Of a stretch of 63,460 nucleotides of DNA, positions 9,684 to 19,111 are shown one piece after another; position 1 is the stretch's first letter; every line of letters begins with the position of its first letter. This stretch comes from CAMLOF01 sp041913045 (GTDB lineage: Bacteria > Pseudomonadota > Gammaproteobacteria > Burkholderiales > Burkholderiaceae_C), in assembly GCA_041913045.1 (NCBI GenBank), contig JAYSGB010000024.1, positions 1-63,460 on the forward strand, in the 5' to 3' direction. Made by a program: the position numbers and the translations under genes. Under the pieces are notes generated by a model. It did no database searches. It was not told the DNA's origin and saw only the letters and a program-made list of their open reading frames with translations.

Positions 9684-12638
9684 TCACGCCGAGGCAAGGC
9701 TGAACGTCGAGCGCGAACGCAGCCACGCAGCCAGGGCGTCCGCTGGCAAGGGTTTGCTGTAAAGCCAACCCTGGAAGACGTCGCAGCCGTGGCGGCGCAG
9801 GAAGTCGCGCTGGGCAGGGGTTTCCACGCCTTCTGCCACCACGTGCAGGCCCAGGTCGTGTGCCATCGACAGCGTGGCGCGGATGATCGCCTCGTCTTCC
9901 GCGTCGCCCGGCACGTCCATCACGAAGGATCTGTCTATCTTCAGCTTGCTCAGAGGCAGGCGCTTCAGGTAGCCCAGGCTGGAGTAGCCGGTGCCGAAGT
10001 CGTCCAACGCCAGGCTGATGCCCATGTCGGTGATGGCCTGGAGGCGCTCTGTCAGGTCGGGGCCCGCTTGTACCAGCAGGCTTTCGGTGATCTCCAGTTC
10101 CAGCCGGTGGGCCGGGGCTCTCATGCTCGCCAGCGCCTCGCGCAGGTTCTGCAGGAAGTGTGGGCGGTTGAATTCCATGGCCGATACGTTCACCGAGACG
10201 GTCACGTCCGCCAGGCGTGCCGCGTCCGGCCCGTTCTGCCAGGCTTCTATCTGCAGGCAGGCCGCGCGAACCACCCATTGTCCCAGCGCTTCGATCATTC
10301 CGGTCTCTTCCGCCACCGGAATGAACCGTGCCGGGGGAATGGCGCCCAGTTCCGGGTGGTCCCAGCGCAGCAGGGCTTCCACATTCAGTACCTGGCCGGT
10401 GCGTGCGTCGACTTGCGGCTGGTATTCCAGGCGCAGTTCCTGGGCGTCGGGCGCCAGGGCACGGCGCAGTCCCGCTTCTATCACCAGCCGCTGCGAAACG
10501 TGCTCGTGCATCTCGGGCGAGAAGAAGCTCCAGTTGTTCCGCCCAGACGCCTTGACCGAATACATCGCCGTGTCGGCGTGGCGGAGCAACGCCTCGGCAG
10601 TCAGGCCATCGTCGGGGTACATCGCCACGCCCAGGCTGGCCGTCACGGTGATCTCGTGCGGATCAATCTCCACGGGCATCGCCAGCGCGCGCGTGATCTT
10701 CTTGGCCACGACCGCTGCGCCATCCTTGCCCTTGACCCAGGGCAGCAGCGCCACGAACTCGTCGCCGCCAATGCGGGCCAGCACGTCGCGTGAGCGCAGG
10801 CAGGCCTGCATGCGCGCGCCCACCGTGCGCAGCAGGTGGTCGCCCTGGCTGTGGCCCAGGCTGTCGTTCACGTGCTTGAAACGGTCCAGATCCAGGAAGA
10901 TCACCGCCACGTTCTTGCCGTTTTGCTGGGCGGCGGCCAGCGTGGCTTCGGCCTGCTCCATCCAGAAGGTGCGGTTGGCCAGTCCCGTCAACGGGTCGAA
11001 GTGCGCCAGTTGTACCAGCGTGGCATTGCTGCGCGCCAGTTCCTGCGTGCGTTCTTCCACCAGCCGGGCGGTGCGTCGTCCCTGGCCTGTGATCACCAGC
11101 AGGAAGGCGCCCAGAATGGCCACGGCCACCAGCCCGGTTAGCGACGTGGCCCAGGCGCTGTTCTGCCCCGCAGCGCTCCAGAAGGCCGGGCCGGCTTGCA
11201 GGCGTAGCGTCCATTCGCGCCCGCCAAACTTCAGGGGCCAGGGTTTCACCCAGCGCTGCTCCTGCAGGCTGGGCGTTGGCGGGTTATCGCAGCCGGGAGC
11301 GCCTGCCAGCCGCCGGTTGTCTGGGCGGGCGTTCGGGTCAATCAGGCACAGGCTCATGTGATCTGGGTCGAGCTGCCCCAGTACGGCATGAATCACATCA
11401 TCCATCCGGAACACCGCCGACACCACGCCTTTGAGTGTGCGCCCGGCGACGTGCTCCACTTCTGTGGCGTGGGGTTGCTCGTACACGGCCAGGTACATCA
11501 CTACGCCGCGCTGCTCGCCCGACTCTTGCACCAGCCGGAACCCCTCGGTCACCTCGGGGCGGCGGCTTTGGGTTGTGGCTTTGACCGTGGCAGCGGTGGC
11601 AGGCAGCACGCTCACGTCCAGCCCCAGTACGGAGCGGTTGCTTTCCAGCGGCTCCACCCAGGTAATCGGCAGATAGCTCGGGGCGTCGGCCGCGCGGGCG
11701 GTCCGGCCAGCACTGTCTCGCCCCTTGATTTCCAGCCCGGGCATGCCGGAGCCGTCCTGGCCCTGCTCATAAATCAGGCGCTTGTCGTGTGGGATGTACG
11801 GGCTCCAGCCGAAGTTCTGCGTCCCCAGGTAGCTGCGCAGCCACGGCTGGGTGGCCGATTCGAAGTCCGACTGGCTGATCCTGGGGGCCAGTTCCATCAG
11901 CTTGGCGATGGACACCACGCTGTCGGTTTGCGCCTCCAGTCGCCGTTGCAGTCGCAGGGCCAGATCCTGCCCCGCTTTCTCGAATTGTTCTTGCAGCGCG
12001 CGTTGGTGGCTTTGGTTCAACTGGTGGAACATCACGCCAATGAGTGCCATGGCCAACACCATGGGCAGGGCCACGGTCTTGACGCGTGGGCGCCAGGCTT
12101 CGGCAGGCTGGCCGCAACACACCAGCACGAGAGGGGTGAACAGCACCGCGCCCAACGTGTCGCCCAGCCACCAGGTCAACCAAGCCATTTGCGCTTCGCT
12201 CCAGGGCAGCACACCGTCCAGCGCCAGTGCTGGCACAGACAAGCTGGCGTTGATGGCCGAGCCCAGCGGCAGACACACGAACAGCAGCATCACCACCTGC
12301 AGCGGGTGGTCCAGCGCCGAAGGCATCTTCACCTGGTAGCGTGCCCAGGCCGCCGTGGCCCAGGCTTGCAGCACCGCGCCCAGCGGTGCCACGTAGAAGA
12401 CCCAGCCGGTGGCAGATAGCCCGCTTTGCTGGTGGGCCAGCCATTGCACGGCTATGGCGCCCAGCCAAACGCCAGGCAGTACGCGGTTTCCATGGGTCAG
12501 CACAGCGCCCACCGCCACGCCTGCGGCAATGAAGATGACCGAGATGTAGTCCGGCGGCACGGCCGCTTGCAACGACAGCCAGCCGCTGGCAGCGTATGCC
12601 ACCGCGGTCAGCACAATCTGTAGCAACTGTCGGAGCAA
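9684..12638 (-). CDS. Membrane-bound MASE1-CHASE-GGDEF-EAL cyclic-di-GMP enzyme
   Basis: 984 residues. The N terminus is a multi-spanning MASE1-type membrane sensor (about 1-220). A periplasmic CHASE-type domain follows (about 240-450), then another membrane helix (SLTGLVAVAILGAFLLVITG). The cytoplasmic part has a GGDEF domain with an intact GGDEF at about residues 624-628 and an EAL domain with an intact EALLRW at about 754-759. The EAL domain also shows DDFGTGYSSLGYLK and the KIDRSF strand. Both catalytic motifs are intact, so it could make or degrade cyclic-di-GMP. Which direction dominates cannot be read from sequence. It lies between an Lrp regulator and srkA on the same strand. CHASE ligands are generally small molecules; none is suggested here. 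Confidence 0.9.
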   Translation of the reverse strand: MLRQLLQIVLTAVAYAASGWLSLQAAVPPDYISVIFIAAGVAVGAVLTHGNRVLPGVWLGAIAVQWLAHQQSGLSATGWVFYVAPLGAVLQAWATAAWARYQVKMPSALDHPLQVVMLLFVCLPLGSAINASLSVPALALDGVLPWSEAQMAWLTWWLGDTLGAVLFTPLVLVCCGQPAEAWRPRVKTVALPMVLAMALIGVMFHQLNQSHQRALQEQFEKAGQDLALRLQRRLEAQTDSVVSIAKLMELAPRISQSDFESATQPWLRSYLGTQNFGWSPYIPHDKRLIYEQGQDGSGMPGLEIKGRDSAGRTARAADAPSYLPITWVEPLESNRSVLGLDVSVLPATAATVKATTQSRRPEVTEGFRLVQESGEQRGVVMYLAVYEQPHATEVEHVAGRTLKGVVSAVFRMDDVIHAVLGQLDPDHMSLCLIDPNARPDNRRLAGAPGCDNPPTPSLQEQRWVKPWPLKFGGREWTLRLQAGPAFWSAAGQNSAWATSLTGLVAVAILGAFLLVITGQGRRTARLVEERTQELARSNATLVQLAHFDPLTGLANRTFWMEQAEATLAAAQQNGKNVAVIFLDLDRFKHVNDSLGHSQGDHLLRTVGARMQACLRSRDVLARIGGDEFVALLPWVKGKDGAAVVAKKITRALAMPVEIDPHEITVTASLGVAMYPDDGLTAEALLRHADTAMYSVKASGRNNWSFFSPEMHEHVSQRLVIEAGLRRALAPDAQELRLEYQPQVDARTGQVLNVEALLRWDHPELGAIPPARFIPVAEETGMIEALGQWVVRAACLQIEAWQNGPDAARLADVTVSVNVSAMEFNRPHFLQNLREALASMRAPAHRLELEITESLLVQAGPDLTERLQAITDMGISLALDDFGTGYSSLGYLKRLPLSKLKIDRSFVMDVPGDAEDEAIIRATLSMAHDLGLHVVAEGVETPAQRDFLRRHGCDVFQGWLYSKPLPADALAAWLRSRSTFSLASA

Positions 12639-12717
12639 GTTCGGGACTTTCTATTGGAGCCAGCAGGCAAATGGGCTGCACTGTAGCAGTTTCGTCTTGC
12701 CGTTTTCCAACAAGGGC

Positions 12718-13194
12718 TCAACCACGCAAATGTGTCAGTGGCAAGGCACCGGCAGCTTTGACTTCGCCCAGCGAGAAGCTGGTGTGCAAGTCCTTCACGT
12801 TGGGCAGGTTGATCAGTCGTTGCAAGGCGAAGCGCGAAAAGCTGTCCAGGTCCTGCGCCACTACCTGCAGCTCGAACGTTCCCGCGCCACTGATGTAGTG
12901 GCAGGACGTGACTTCGGGCAGTTGACGGATTGCGTCTTCCAGCAATCTTGTTGCGTCTCCCGTGTTGCGTTCGGCGTCCAGCCGCACGAAGGCCAGCACA
13001 CCGAGGCCGATCTTGCGTCGGTCGATCACGGCACGGTAGCCGGTGATGAACCCGGCTTCTTCCAGTGCGCGCACCCGCCGCCAGCACGGCGCAGGCGACA
13101 GCCCCACCCGCTGCGCAAGTTCCGTGTTGGTCAGGCGGCCATCGGCCTGCAGTTGTTCCAGGATGGCGAGGTCGAACTTATCGAGTGTTTCCAT
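12718..13194 (-). CDS. Lrp/AsnC-family transcriptional regulator
   Basis: 158 residues from the ATG at 13194 (METLDKFDLAILEQL). An N-terminal winged helix-turn-helix (LTNTELAQRVGLSPAPCWRRV, about 21-41) is followed by an RAM/Lrp ligand domain. Members sense amino acids and bind AT-rich upstream regions. It is divergent from the indolepyruvate ferredoxin oxidoreductase gene, an aromatic/branched-chain amino acid catabolic enzyme, and the 225-bp gap is AT-rich near 13195-13260. Control of that oxidoreductase in response to an amino acid is a reasonable inference. A longer start at 13224 is open but less typical of the family. Confidence 0.9.
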   Translation of the reverse strand: METLDKFDLAILEQLQADGRLTNTELAQRVGLSPAPCWRRVRALEEAGFITGYRAVIDRRKIGLGVLAFVRLDAERNTGDATRLLEDAIRQLPEVTSCHYISGAGTFELQVVAQDLDSFSRFALQRLINLPNVKDLHTSFSLGEVKAAGALPLTHLRG

Positions 13195-13419
13195 AATTCG
13201 GCATTGTAAGAAATAGTCTTTCAAAAAAAGCCAAATTCAAGGCATCAAAAGCAAAGACATATCAGCACTCTGGGCATACACTTTGCTCCACCAAGTTTCC
13301 GGCCATTCGGCGGCGATCCCGCCGGGGTGGCCGTGGGCCCTCAACTTTTTGGCGGGTCCATCCCACCGGCCTACCCGGCCGCTCATGCAACAGTCAGTAC
13401 AAGACAGGAGACAAGCATC

Positions 13420-16400
13420 ATGAATGCCCCATTGCCCGAACACATCCGCAAGGCGCTCGAAACCGTCAGCCTTGACGACAAATACACCCTGGACCATGGC
13501 CGTGCATTCATGAGCGGTGTGCAGGCCCTGGTGAAGCTGCCCATGCTGCAGCGCCAGCGCGACGCTCTGGTAGGCAAGAACACGGCGGGTTTCATCAGCG
13601 GTTACCGGGGCTCCCCGCTGGGCGGCTACGACCAGGCCTTGTGGAAGGCCAAGAAGCACCTGGCCGCGCAGAACATCGTCTTCCAGCCTGGCGTGAACGA
13701 AGAACTGGCCGCCACCGCGCTGTGGGGCACGCAGCAGATGGGCTTTGCGCCCCAGGGCAGCAACCGTTTTGACGGTGTCTTCGGCATCTGGTACGGCAAG
13801 GGGCCGGGTGTGGACCGCTGCTCCGATGTCTTCAAGCACGCCAACATGGCAGGTACCACGCCCTGGGGCGGTGTGATTGCCGTGGCCGGTGACGACCACG
13901 TGGCCAAGAGTTCCACCGCCGCCCACCAGAGCGACCACATCTTCAAGGCCTGCGGCTTTCCGGTGTTTTTCCCGGCCAGCGTTCAGGAAATCCTGGACCT
14001 GGGCCTGCACGCCTGGGCCATGAGCCGCTTTGCCGGGGTGTGGGCAGGCATGAAGACGATCCAGGAGATCGTCGAGTCCAGCGCCACCGCCGAGATCGAC
14101 CCCGAGCGCGTCAACATCATCCTGCCCGATTTTGAAATGCCGCCCGGCGGCGTGCACATCCGCTGGCCTGACACGGCGCTGGAGCAGGAAGCCCGCCTGA
14201 TGGACTACAAGTGGTATGCGGCCCTGGCCTACGTGCGTGCCAACCGGCTCAACCACAACGTCATCGAAAGCGCCAACGACCGCTATGGCGTCATCGCCAG
14301 CGGCAAGGCCTACAACGACACTCGCCAGGCCTTGGCCGACCTGGGGCTGGACGACGACACCTGCCGCCAGCTTGGCATCCGTCTGCACAAGGTGGCCGTG
14401 GTGTGGCCGCTGGAGGCGCAGACCACCCGTGAATTCGCCACCGGTCTGCGCGAGATTCTGGTGGTGGAGGAAAAGCGCCAGGTCATCGAATACCAGCTCA
14501 AGGAAGAGCTTTACAACTGGCGTTCCGACGTGCGGCCCGACGTGCTGGGCAAGTTCGACGAAGTGAGCGGTGACCACAGCGGTGGCGAATGGTCCATGCC
14601 CAACCCCAGCGCCAACCAGTTGCTGCGCGCCAACGCCGATCTGTCGCCCGCCATCATCGCGCGCGCTCTGGCGGCGCGGCTGAAGAAGCGCGGCATCCTG
14701 CCCGAAGGCAGCGACGTGGCTGCCCGCGTGGACGCCCAACTGGCCATCCTCGAAGCCAAGGAGCGCGCGCAGCAGGTGCTAAACGCCAGCATGCCGCAGG
14801 CCGACCGTCTGCCCTGGTTCTGCTCCGGCTGCCCGCACAACACCAGCACCCGTGTGCCCGATGGGTCGCGAGCCATGGGCGGCATCGGCTGCCACTTCAT
14901 GACCATCTGGATGGACCGCTCCACCAACGGCTTCACGCAGATGGGCGGCGAGGGCGTGCCCTGGGTTGGTCAGCAGCCCTTCAGCAATGAAAAGCACATC
15001 TTCGCCAACCTGGGTGACGGCACCTACTTCCACAGCGGGCTGCTGGCCATCCGCCAGAGCATTGCCGCGGGTGTCAACATCACCTACAAGCTGCTCTACA
15101 ACGACGCCGTGGCCATGACCGGCGGCCAGCCCGTGGGCGAGCGGCCCGAAGGGCACAGCGTCATCCAGATCGCGCAGAGCCTGCAGGCCGAGGGCGTGAG
15201 TCGCATCACCATCGTCACCGACGAGCCGGAGAAGTATCACGGCGCCCACCACACCACCGTGGGGGGCATCACGCTCAAGCTGCCCGAGGGCATCAAGGTG
15301 CAGCACCGCGACGAGCTGGATCGCGTGCAGCGCGAGTTCCGCGAACTGCCCGGCACCACCATCATCATCTACGACCAGACCTGCGCCACCGAAAAGCGCC
15401 GCCGCCGCAAGCGCGGCACGATGGTGGACCCGGCCAAGCGCGTTGTCATCAACGAGGCGGTGTGTGAAGGCTGCGGCGACTGCGGCGTGCAGAGCAACTG
15501 CCTGAGCGTGGAGCCGCTGGAAACCGAGTTCGGCCGCAAGCGCACCATCAACCAGAGCACCTGCAACAAGGACTATTCCTGTACCAAGGGTTTCTGCCCC
15601 AGCTTCGTTACCGTGGAGGGCGGCCAGTTGCGCAAGAAGGCCAAGGGCGCGGGCGCGCCTTCGCCCTACACCCTGGGTGAACTGCCCGAGCCCAAATTGC
15701 CCGCTTTCGGCCAAGGTGCATTGGCGGCCTACGGCATCGTGGTGGCGGGTGTGGGCGGTACGGGCGTCATCACCATCGGGCAATTGCTGGGCGTGGCCGC
15801 GCACATGGAAGGCAAGGGAATCGTCACGCAAGACGCCGCTGGTCTGGCGCAAAAGGGTGGTGCCACCTGGAGCCACGTGCTGATTGCCGAGCGCCAGGAC
15901 GACATCCTCACCACCCGCGTGAGCATGGCCGGGGCCGATCTCATCATTGGCTGTGACCCGCTCGTGGCGGCCGGCAAGGAAACCACCTTGCGCATGCTGC
16001 AAGGGCGTACGCACGTGGCGCTCAACACCCACGCCACGCCCACGGCGGCCTTCGTGCGCAACGGTGGCTGGCAGAACCCCGCTGAAGCGTGCGTTGCCGC
16101 TATCGTGCAGGCAGTGGGTGTGCCCGGTGTAGGCGCCTTTGACGCTGATGCCGTGGCAACCAAGCTCATGGGCGACACGCTCTTCATCAACCCCATGATC
16201 CTGGGCTACGCTTGGCAAAAGGGGTGGGTGCCGTTGACGCGCGAATCGCTGATGCGTGCCATTGAACTCAACGACGTGGCCGTGGAGCAGAACAAGGCCG
16301 CCTTCGAATGGGGCCGCCAGGCCGCACACGACTGGGCCCGCGTGCAGGCGCTGCTGGCGCCGTCGCAGGTGATTGAATTCAAGCCACGCGAAACGCTGGC

Positions 16401-17052
16401 CCACCTGCTGCAGCGCCGGGTTGAGTTCCTGACCGCTTACCAGAACGCAGCCTATGCCCAAAGCTACGAAGCCTTCGTGCGTCGCGTGCAGGATATTGAG
16501 TCCCGCCAGGTCGGCAAGACTGCGTTGACCGAGACGGTGGCGCGCCACCTGTTCCAGCTCATGGCCTACAAAGACGAGTACGAAGTGGCCCGCCTGTACA
16601 CCGATGGCGCTTTCCAGCAGAAAATCGCGTCCATGTTTGAGGGCGACGTTCAGCTCAAATTCCACCTGGCACCGCCGCTGCTGGCGCGTAAGAACGACCG
16701 CGGTGAGTTGCTCAAGCAGACCTATGGGCCGTGGATGATGAAGGCCTTTGGCCTGCTGGCCAAGCTCAAGGGCCTGCGCGGCACGGCGTTCGACGTGTTT
16801 GGCCGCACCGAGGAGCGCCGCACCGAACGCGCCCTCATCGGTGAATACCAGGACACGATCGAGGAGCTGCTGCCAAGCCTGAGCGCCGACAACCACGCGC
16901 TGGCGCTGGACATTGCGCGCGTGCCAGAGCAGATCAAAGGCTTTGGCCACGTGAAGGAGCGCAACCTGCGCGCCGCCCGCGAGCGCTGGCAGGGGTTGCT
17001 GGCGCGCTGGCGCCAGCCCGGCGAGGCGCAGGGCGCGCGCCAGGTCGCCTGA
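13420..17052 (+). CDS. Fused indolepyruvate ferredoxin oxidoreductase (alpha and beta/gamma domains in one chain)
   Basis: 1210 residues, starting at the ATG at 13420 with AGGAG at 13406-13410. The N-terminal half is a pyruvate-ferredoxin-oxidoreductase-like thiamine diphosphate enzyme; the C-terminal TPP region includes GDGTYFHSGLLA and YNDAVAMTGGQP (about residues 533-570). A cysteine-rich segment from about residue 682 (CEGCGDCGVQSNC, then CNKDYSCTKGFC) should bind an iron-sulfur cluster. The last part is the gamma-type domain (GVGGTGVITIGQLLG, DAAGLAQKGG). The enzyme decarboxylates aryl pyruvates, such as indolepyruvate or phenylpyruvate, to the aryl-acetyl-CoA and passes electrons to ferredoxin or another carrier. 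A single-chain fusion of this length is typical of Proteobacteria. It is divergent from an Lrp regulator. Confidence 0.93.
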   Translation: MNAPLPEHIRKALETVSLDDKYTLDHGRAFMSGVQALVKLPMLQRQRDALVGKNTAGFISGYRGSPLGGYDQALWKAKKHLAAQNIVFQPGVNEELAATALWGTQQMGFAPQGSNRFDGVFGIWYGKGPGVDRCSDVFKHANMAGTTPWGGVIAVAGDDHVAKSSTAAHQSDHIFKACGFPVFFPASVQEILDLGLHAWAMSRFAGVWAGMKTIQEIVESSATAEIDPERVNIILPDFEMPPGGVHIRWPDTALEQEARLMDYKWYAALAYVRANRLNHNVIESANDRYGVIASGKAYNDTRQALADLGLDDDTCRQLGIRLHKVAVVWPLEAQTTREFATGLREILVVEEKRQVIEYQLKEELYNWRSDVRPDVLGKFDEVSGDHSGGEWSMPNPSANQLLRANADLSPAIIARALAARLKKRGILPEGSDVAARVDAQLAILEAKERAQQVLNASMPQADRLPWFCSGCPHNTSTRVPDGSRAMGGIGCHFMTIWMDRSTNGFTQMGGEGVPWVGQQPFSNEKHIFANLGDGTYFHSGLLAIRQSIAAGVNITYKLLYNDAVAMTGGQPVGERPEGHSVIQIAQSLQAEGVSRITIVTDEPEKYHGAHHTTVGGITLKLPEGIKVQHRDELDRVQREFRELPGTTIIIYDQTCATEKRRRRKRGTMVDPAKRVVINEAVCEGCGDCGVQSNCLSVEPLETEFGRKRTINQSTCNKDYSCTKGFCPSFVTVEGGQLRKKAKGAGAPSPYTLGELPEPKLPAFGQGALAAYGIVVAGVGGTGVITIGQLLGVAAHMEGKGIVTQDAAGLAQKGGATWSHVLIAERQDDILTTRVSMAGADLIIGCDPLVAAGKETTLRMLQGRTHVALNTHATPTAAFVRNGGWQNPAEACVAAIVQAVGVPGVGAFDADAVATKLMGDTLFINPMILGYAWQKGWVPLTRESLMRAIELNDVAVEQNKAAFEWGRQAAHDWARVQALLAPSQVIEFKPRETLAHLLQRRVEFLTAYQNAAYAQSYEAFVRRVQDIESRQVGKTALTETVARHLFQLMAYKDEYEVARLYTDGAFQQKIASMFEGDVQLKFHLAPPLLARKNDRGELLKQTYGPWMMKAFGLLAKLKGLRGTAFDVFGRTEERRTERALIGEYQDTIEELLPSLSADNHALALDIARVPEQIKGFGHVKERNLRAARERWQGLLARWRQPGEAQGARQVA

Positions 17053-17061
17053 CATGACGCG

Positions 17062-17134
17062 ACCCCCACGCTCACTTTGTTCGCTGCCCCCCGAGGGGGC
17101 TTCAGCCTCCTTGAGGCGGCTCGGCGGAGGCTGA
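17062..17134. repeat. Interspersed hairpin repeat, copy 1
   Basis: A GC-rich element containing the core GCCCCCCGAGGGGGC (17086-17100), followed by CAGCCTCC (17103-17110) and its exact complement GGAGGCTG (17126-17133). The same element, with a different but again self-complementary arm, recurs at 17971-18042. This is the type of short interspersed repeat I associate with Comamonadaceae genomes. The GGAGG of the right arm (17126-17130) also sits 8 nt before the AraC-regulator start and is probably its ribosome binding site. Confidence 0.85.
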
Positions 17135-17138
17135 GAGC

Positions 17139-17972
17139 ATGCGCGGGGTGCCGGAGCACTTTGAACACGCCACCGATGTGGCCGAGTTCGCCCCGGTGCC
17201 GCACCGCGCGGGCGTGGAGCTGTACCGCGCCCGCATCGTCCGCCATGCGTTCGAGCCCCACACCCACGACGGTTTCGGCCTCGGGGCCATCGAGGCTGGT
17301 GTGGAGCGTTTCCGTTATGGCGGGGCCGAGCACCTGGCCGCGCCGGGTGCCTTGGTGACGATGAACCCGGGCGAGCCGCACACCGGCCGCGCCGAGACCC
17401 AGGAGGGCTGGCGCTACCACATGGTTTACGTGGAGCCGCACACCTGGGCGGAGCTGGCGGGTGGCAGCGGCCACTGGTTCCCCGAGGCCGTGCGCCACCA
17501 CAGTGGGCGTGCCCAGCGTGTGGCCGGGCTGCTGCGGGCCCTGTGGCAGACCGACGAACCGCTGGCCTTCGACAGCCTGCTTGCCGAACTGGCAGCCGCC
17601 TTTGCCCCCGACATGCGCCAGGGGCGCCCCGAAAGCCGGGCGGCGGCGGTGCGCCTGGCCCCGGTACTGGACTTCATGCGCGAGCACCACGCCCAGCGCC
17701 TCACGCTGGACAGCCTGGCCGCCGTTGCCGGGCTCAGCCCTTTTCACTTCCTGCGGGTCTTCCGGGCGCAGTATGGTGTCACACCGCAGCAGATGCTGAT
17801 GGCCTGTCGCCTGGCACAGGCCAAGCGGTTGCTGGACCGGGGTGAGCCGCCCGCAGAGGTCGCCGCCGCCACAGGCCTGACCGACCAGGCGCACCTCACG
17901 CGCGCCTTTCGCTTGCGTTACGGCGTCACGCCCGCGCGTTACCAGCAGCAGATGGGCGTGCGCCAGCGCTGA
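17139..17972 (+). CDS. AraC-family transcriptional regulator with cupin sensor domain
   Basis: 277 residues. The N-terminal ~150 residues form an AraC-type cupin domain (FEPHTHDGFGLG, MNPGEPHTGR). The C-terminal ~100 residues carry two helix-turn-helix motifs (LDSLAAVAGLSPFHFLRVFR, then AEVAAATGLTDQAHLTRAF). Such regulators usually control a neighbouring exporter or catabolic gene. Here the next gene on the same strand is a DMT-family exporter 154 bp downstream. The gene is bracketed by two copies of the same hairpin repeat: the left copy provides the ribosome binding site, and the right copy begins inside the stop codon. Confidence 0.9.
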   Translation: MRGVPEHFEHATDVAEFAPVPHRAGVELYRARIVRHAFEPHTHDGFGLGAIEAGVERFRYGGAEHLAAPGALVTMNPGEPHTGRAETQEGWRYHMVYVEPHTWAELAGGSGHWFPEAVRHHSGRAQRVAGLLRALWQTDEPLAFDSLLAELAAAFAPDMRQGRPESRAAAVRLAPVLDFMREHHAQRLTLDSLAAVAGLSPFHFLRVFRAQYGVTPQQMLMACRLAQAKRLLDRGEPPAEVAAATGLTDQAHLTRAFRLRYGVTPARYQQQMGVRQR

Positions 17973-18042
17973 GTCACGTGCCCCCACGCTTCGCTGCCCC
18001 CCGAGGGGGCTTCGTCACCTTGGGGCGGCCCGGCGGTGACTC
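17971..18042. repeat. Interspersed hairpin repeat, copy 2
   Basis: Same orientation and core as copy 1 (core at 17996-18010). The arms are GTCACC (18014-18019) and GGTGAC (18035-18040). An outer GAGTCAC at 17971-17977 pairs with GTGACTC at 18036-18042. The outer arm overlaps the stop codon of the AraC gene. The arm sequences differ from copy 1 but stay complementary. Confidence 0.85.
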
Positions 18043-18126
18043 AGGCATCAAACCGCAATCTCGTACAAGACGAGGCTGCAGCCAAGCCCTAGACTTGCGC
18101 CTTTTGCATTGGCGCGGAGAGTGGGT

Positions 18127-19095
18127 ATGTGGTTGGGCGTGGCGTTTGCCTTGGCGGCGGGGTTGATGTGGGGTCTGGTGTTCGTGGCGCCGCTGATGCT
18201 GCCCGAGTACCCGGCCGCCTTGCAGTCGGTGGCGCGCTACCTGGCATTCGGTCTGCTGTGCATCCCCTTGGCCTGGCCCGACCGCCACACGCTGCGCCAG
18301 CTCACGCGTGCTGACTGGATCGAGGCCCTCAAGCTCGCGGCGGTCGGCAACCTCATGTACTACCTGCTGCTGGCCAGTTCCATTCAGCGCACGGGCGGGC
18401 CGCTCACCACCATGCTCATCGGCACCCTGCCGGTCGTCATCGCCATTTCTGCCAACCGCCGCAACGCCCGCCGCGACGGGCACCTGCCTTGGCGCCGTCT
18501 GGCGCCGTCGCTGGCGCTCATCGGTCTGGGTATCGCGCTGGTCAACCACGCCGAGACGTCGATGTTGACGTCACAGGAAGGGTTTGATTTGCCCAATTAC
18601 GGCTTGGGGGCGTTGCTGGGCATAGGAGCGGTGGCCTGCTGGACCTGGTATCCCCTGCGCAACGCAGATTGGCTGCGCCACCACCCAGACCGCAACCCAC
18701 GCGCCTGGGCCACCGCCCAGGGCCTGGCCACGCTTCCTCTGGCGTTGGTGGGCTACATCCTCCTCTGGGCGTTCATGGCCTGGCAGGGTGACGCCTTTCC
18801 CATGCCAGTCGGGCCGCGCCCGGAGGTGTTTGTTGCCCTGATGGTGTCGGTCGGCCTTCTGGCCTCCTGGCTGGGCACGCTGTGCTGGAACGAGGCCAGC
18901 CAGCGCCTGCCCACCGCTTTGGCCGGGCAGCTCATCGTCTTCGAGACCCTGGCTGCGCTGACCTACGCCTTCATCTGGCGCGGTCAATGGCCTGAGTCCG
19001 TCACCTTGGCAGGCATTGCCCTGCTGGTAGCGGGGGTGCTTTGGGCTGTGCGCATTAAACCCGTTCCCGTGGTGGCAGAGGGACATCCCAACTGA
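18127..19095 (+). CDS. EamA/DMT-family transporter
   Basis: 322 residues from the ATG at 18127 (GGAGAG about 6 nt upstream). About ten hydrophobic segments are arranged as two EamA-type halves (LAAGLMWGLVFVAPLML at the start; second half with VGLLASWLGTLCWNEASQRLP). Members export metabolites such as amino acids, with unknown substrate here. The start falls just after the second hairpin repeat. An AraC regulator precedes it on the same strand. Confidence 0.85.
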   Translation: MWLGVAFALAAGLMWGLVFVAPLMLPEYPAALQSVARYLAFGLLCIPLAWPDRHTLRQLTRADWIEALKLAAVGNLMYYLLLASSIQRTGGPLTTMLIGTLPVVIAISANRRNARRDGHLPWRRLAPSLALIGLGIALVNHAETSMLTSQEGFDLPNYGLGALLGIGAVACWTWYPLRNADWLRHHPDRNPRAWATAQGLATLPLALVGYILLWAFMAWQGDAFPMPVGPRPEVFVALMVSVGLLASWLGTLCWNEASQRLPTALAGQLIVFETLAALTYAFIWRGQWPESVTLAGIALLVAGVLWAVRIKPVPVVAEGHPN

Positions 19096-19111
19096 GGCGC
19101 CCCCGGCCGTT

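Noticed and set aside
9664..10278. An N-terminal extension of the srkA-like kinase.
   Set aside because: The region lies within the EAL-domain coding sequence in another frame; the ATG at 9663 gives the expected length of 330 residues.
14779..17055. A 758-codon minus-strand frame opposite the indolepyruvate oxidoreductase.
   Set aside because: Antisense artefact of GC-rich codon use; no domain, and the plus-strand gene has complete motifs.
17062..18042. A composite transposon or insertion sequence around the AraC gene.
   Set aside because: The bracketing repeats are short hairpins without transposase or target-site duplications; interspersed repeats are a simpler explanation.
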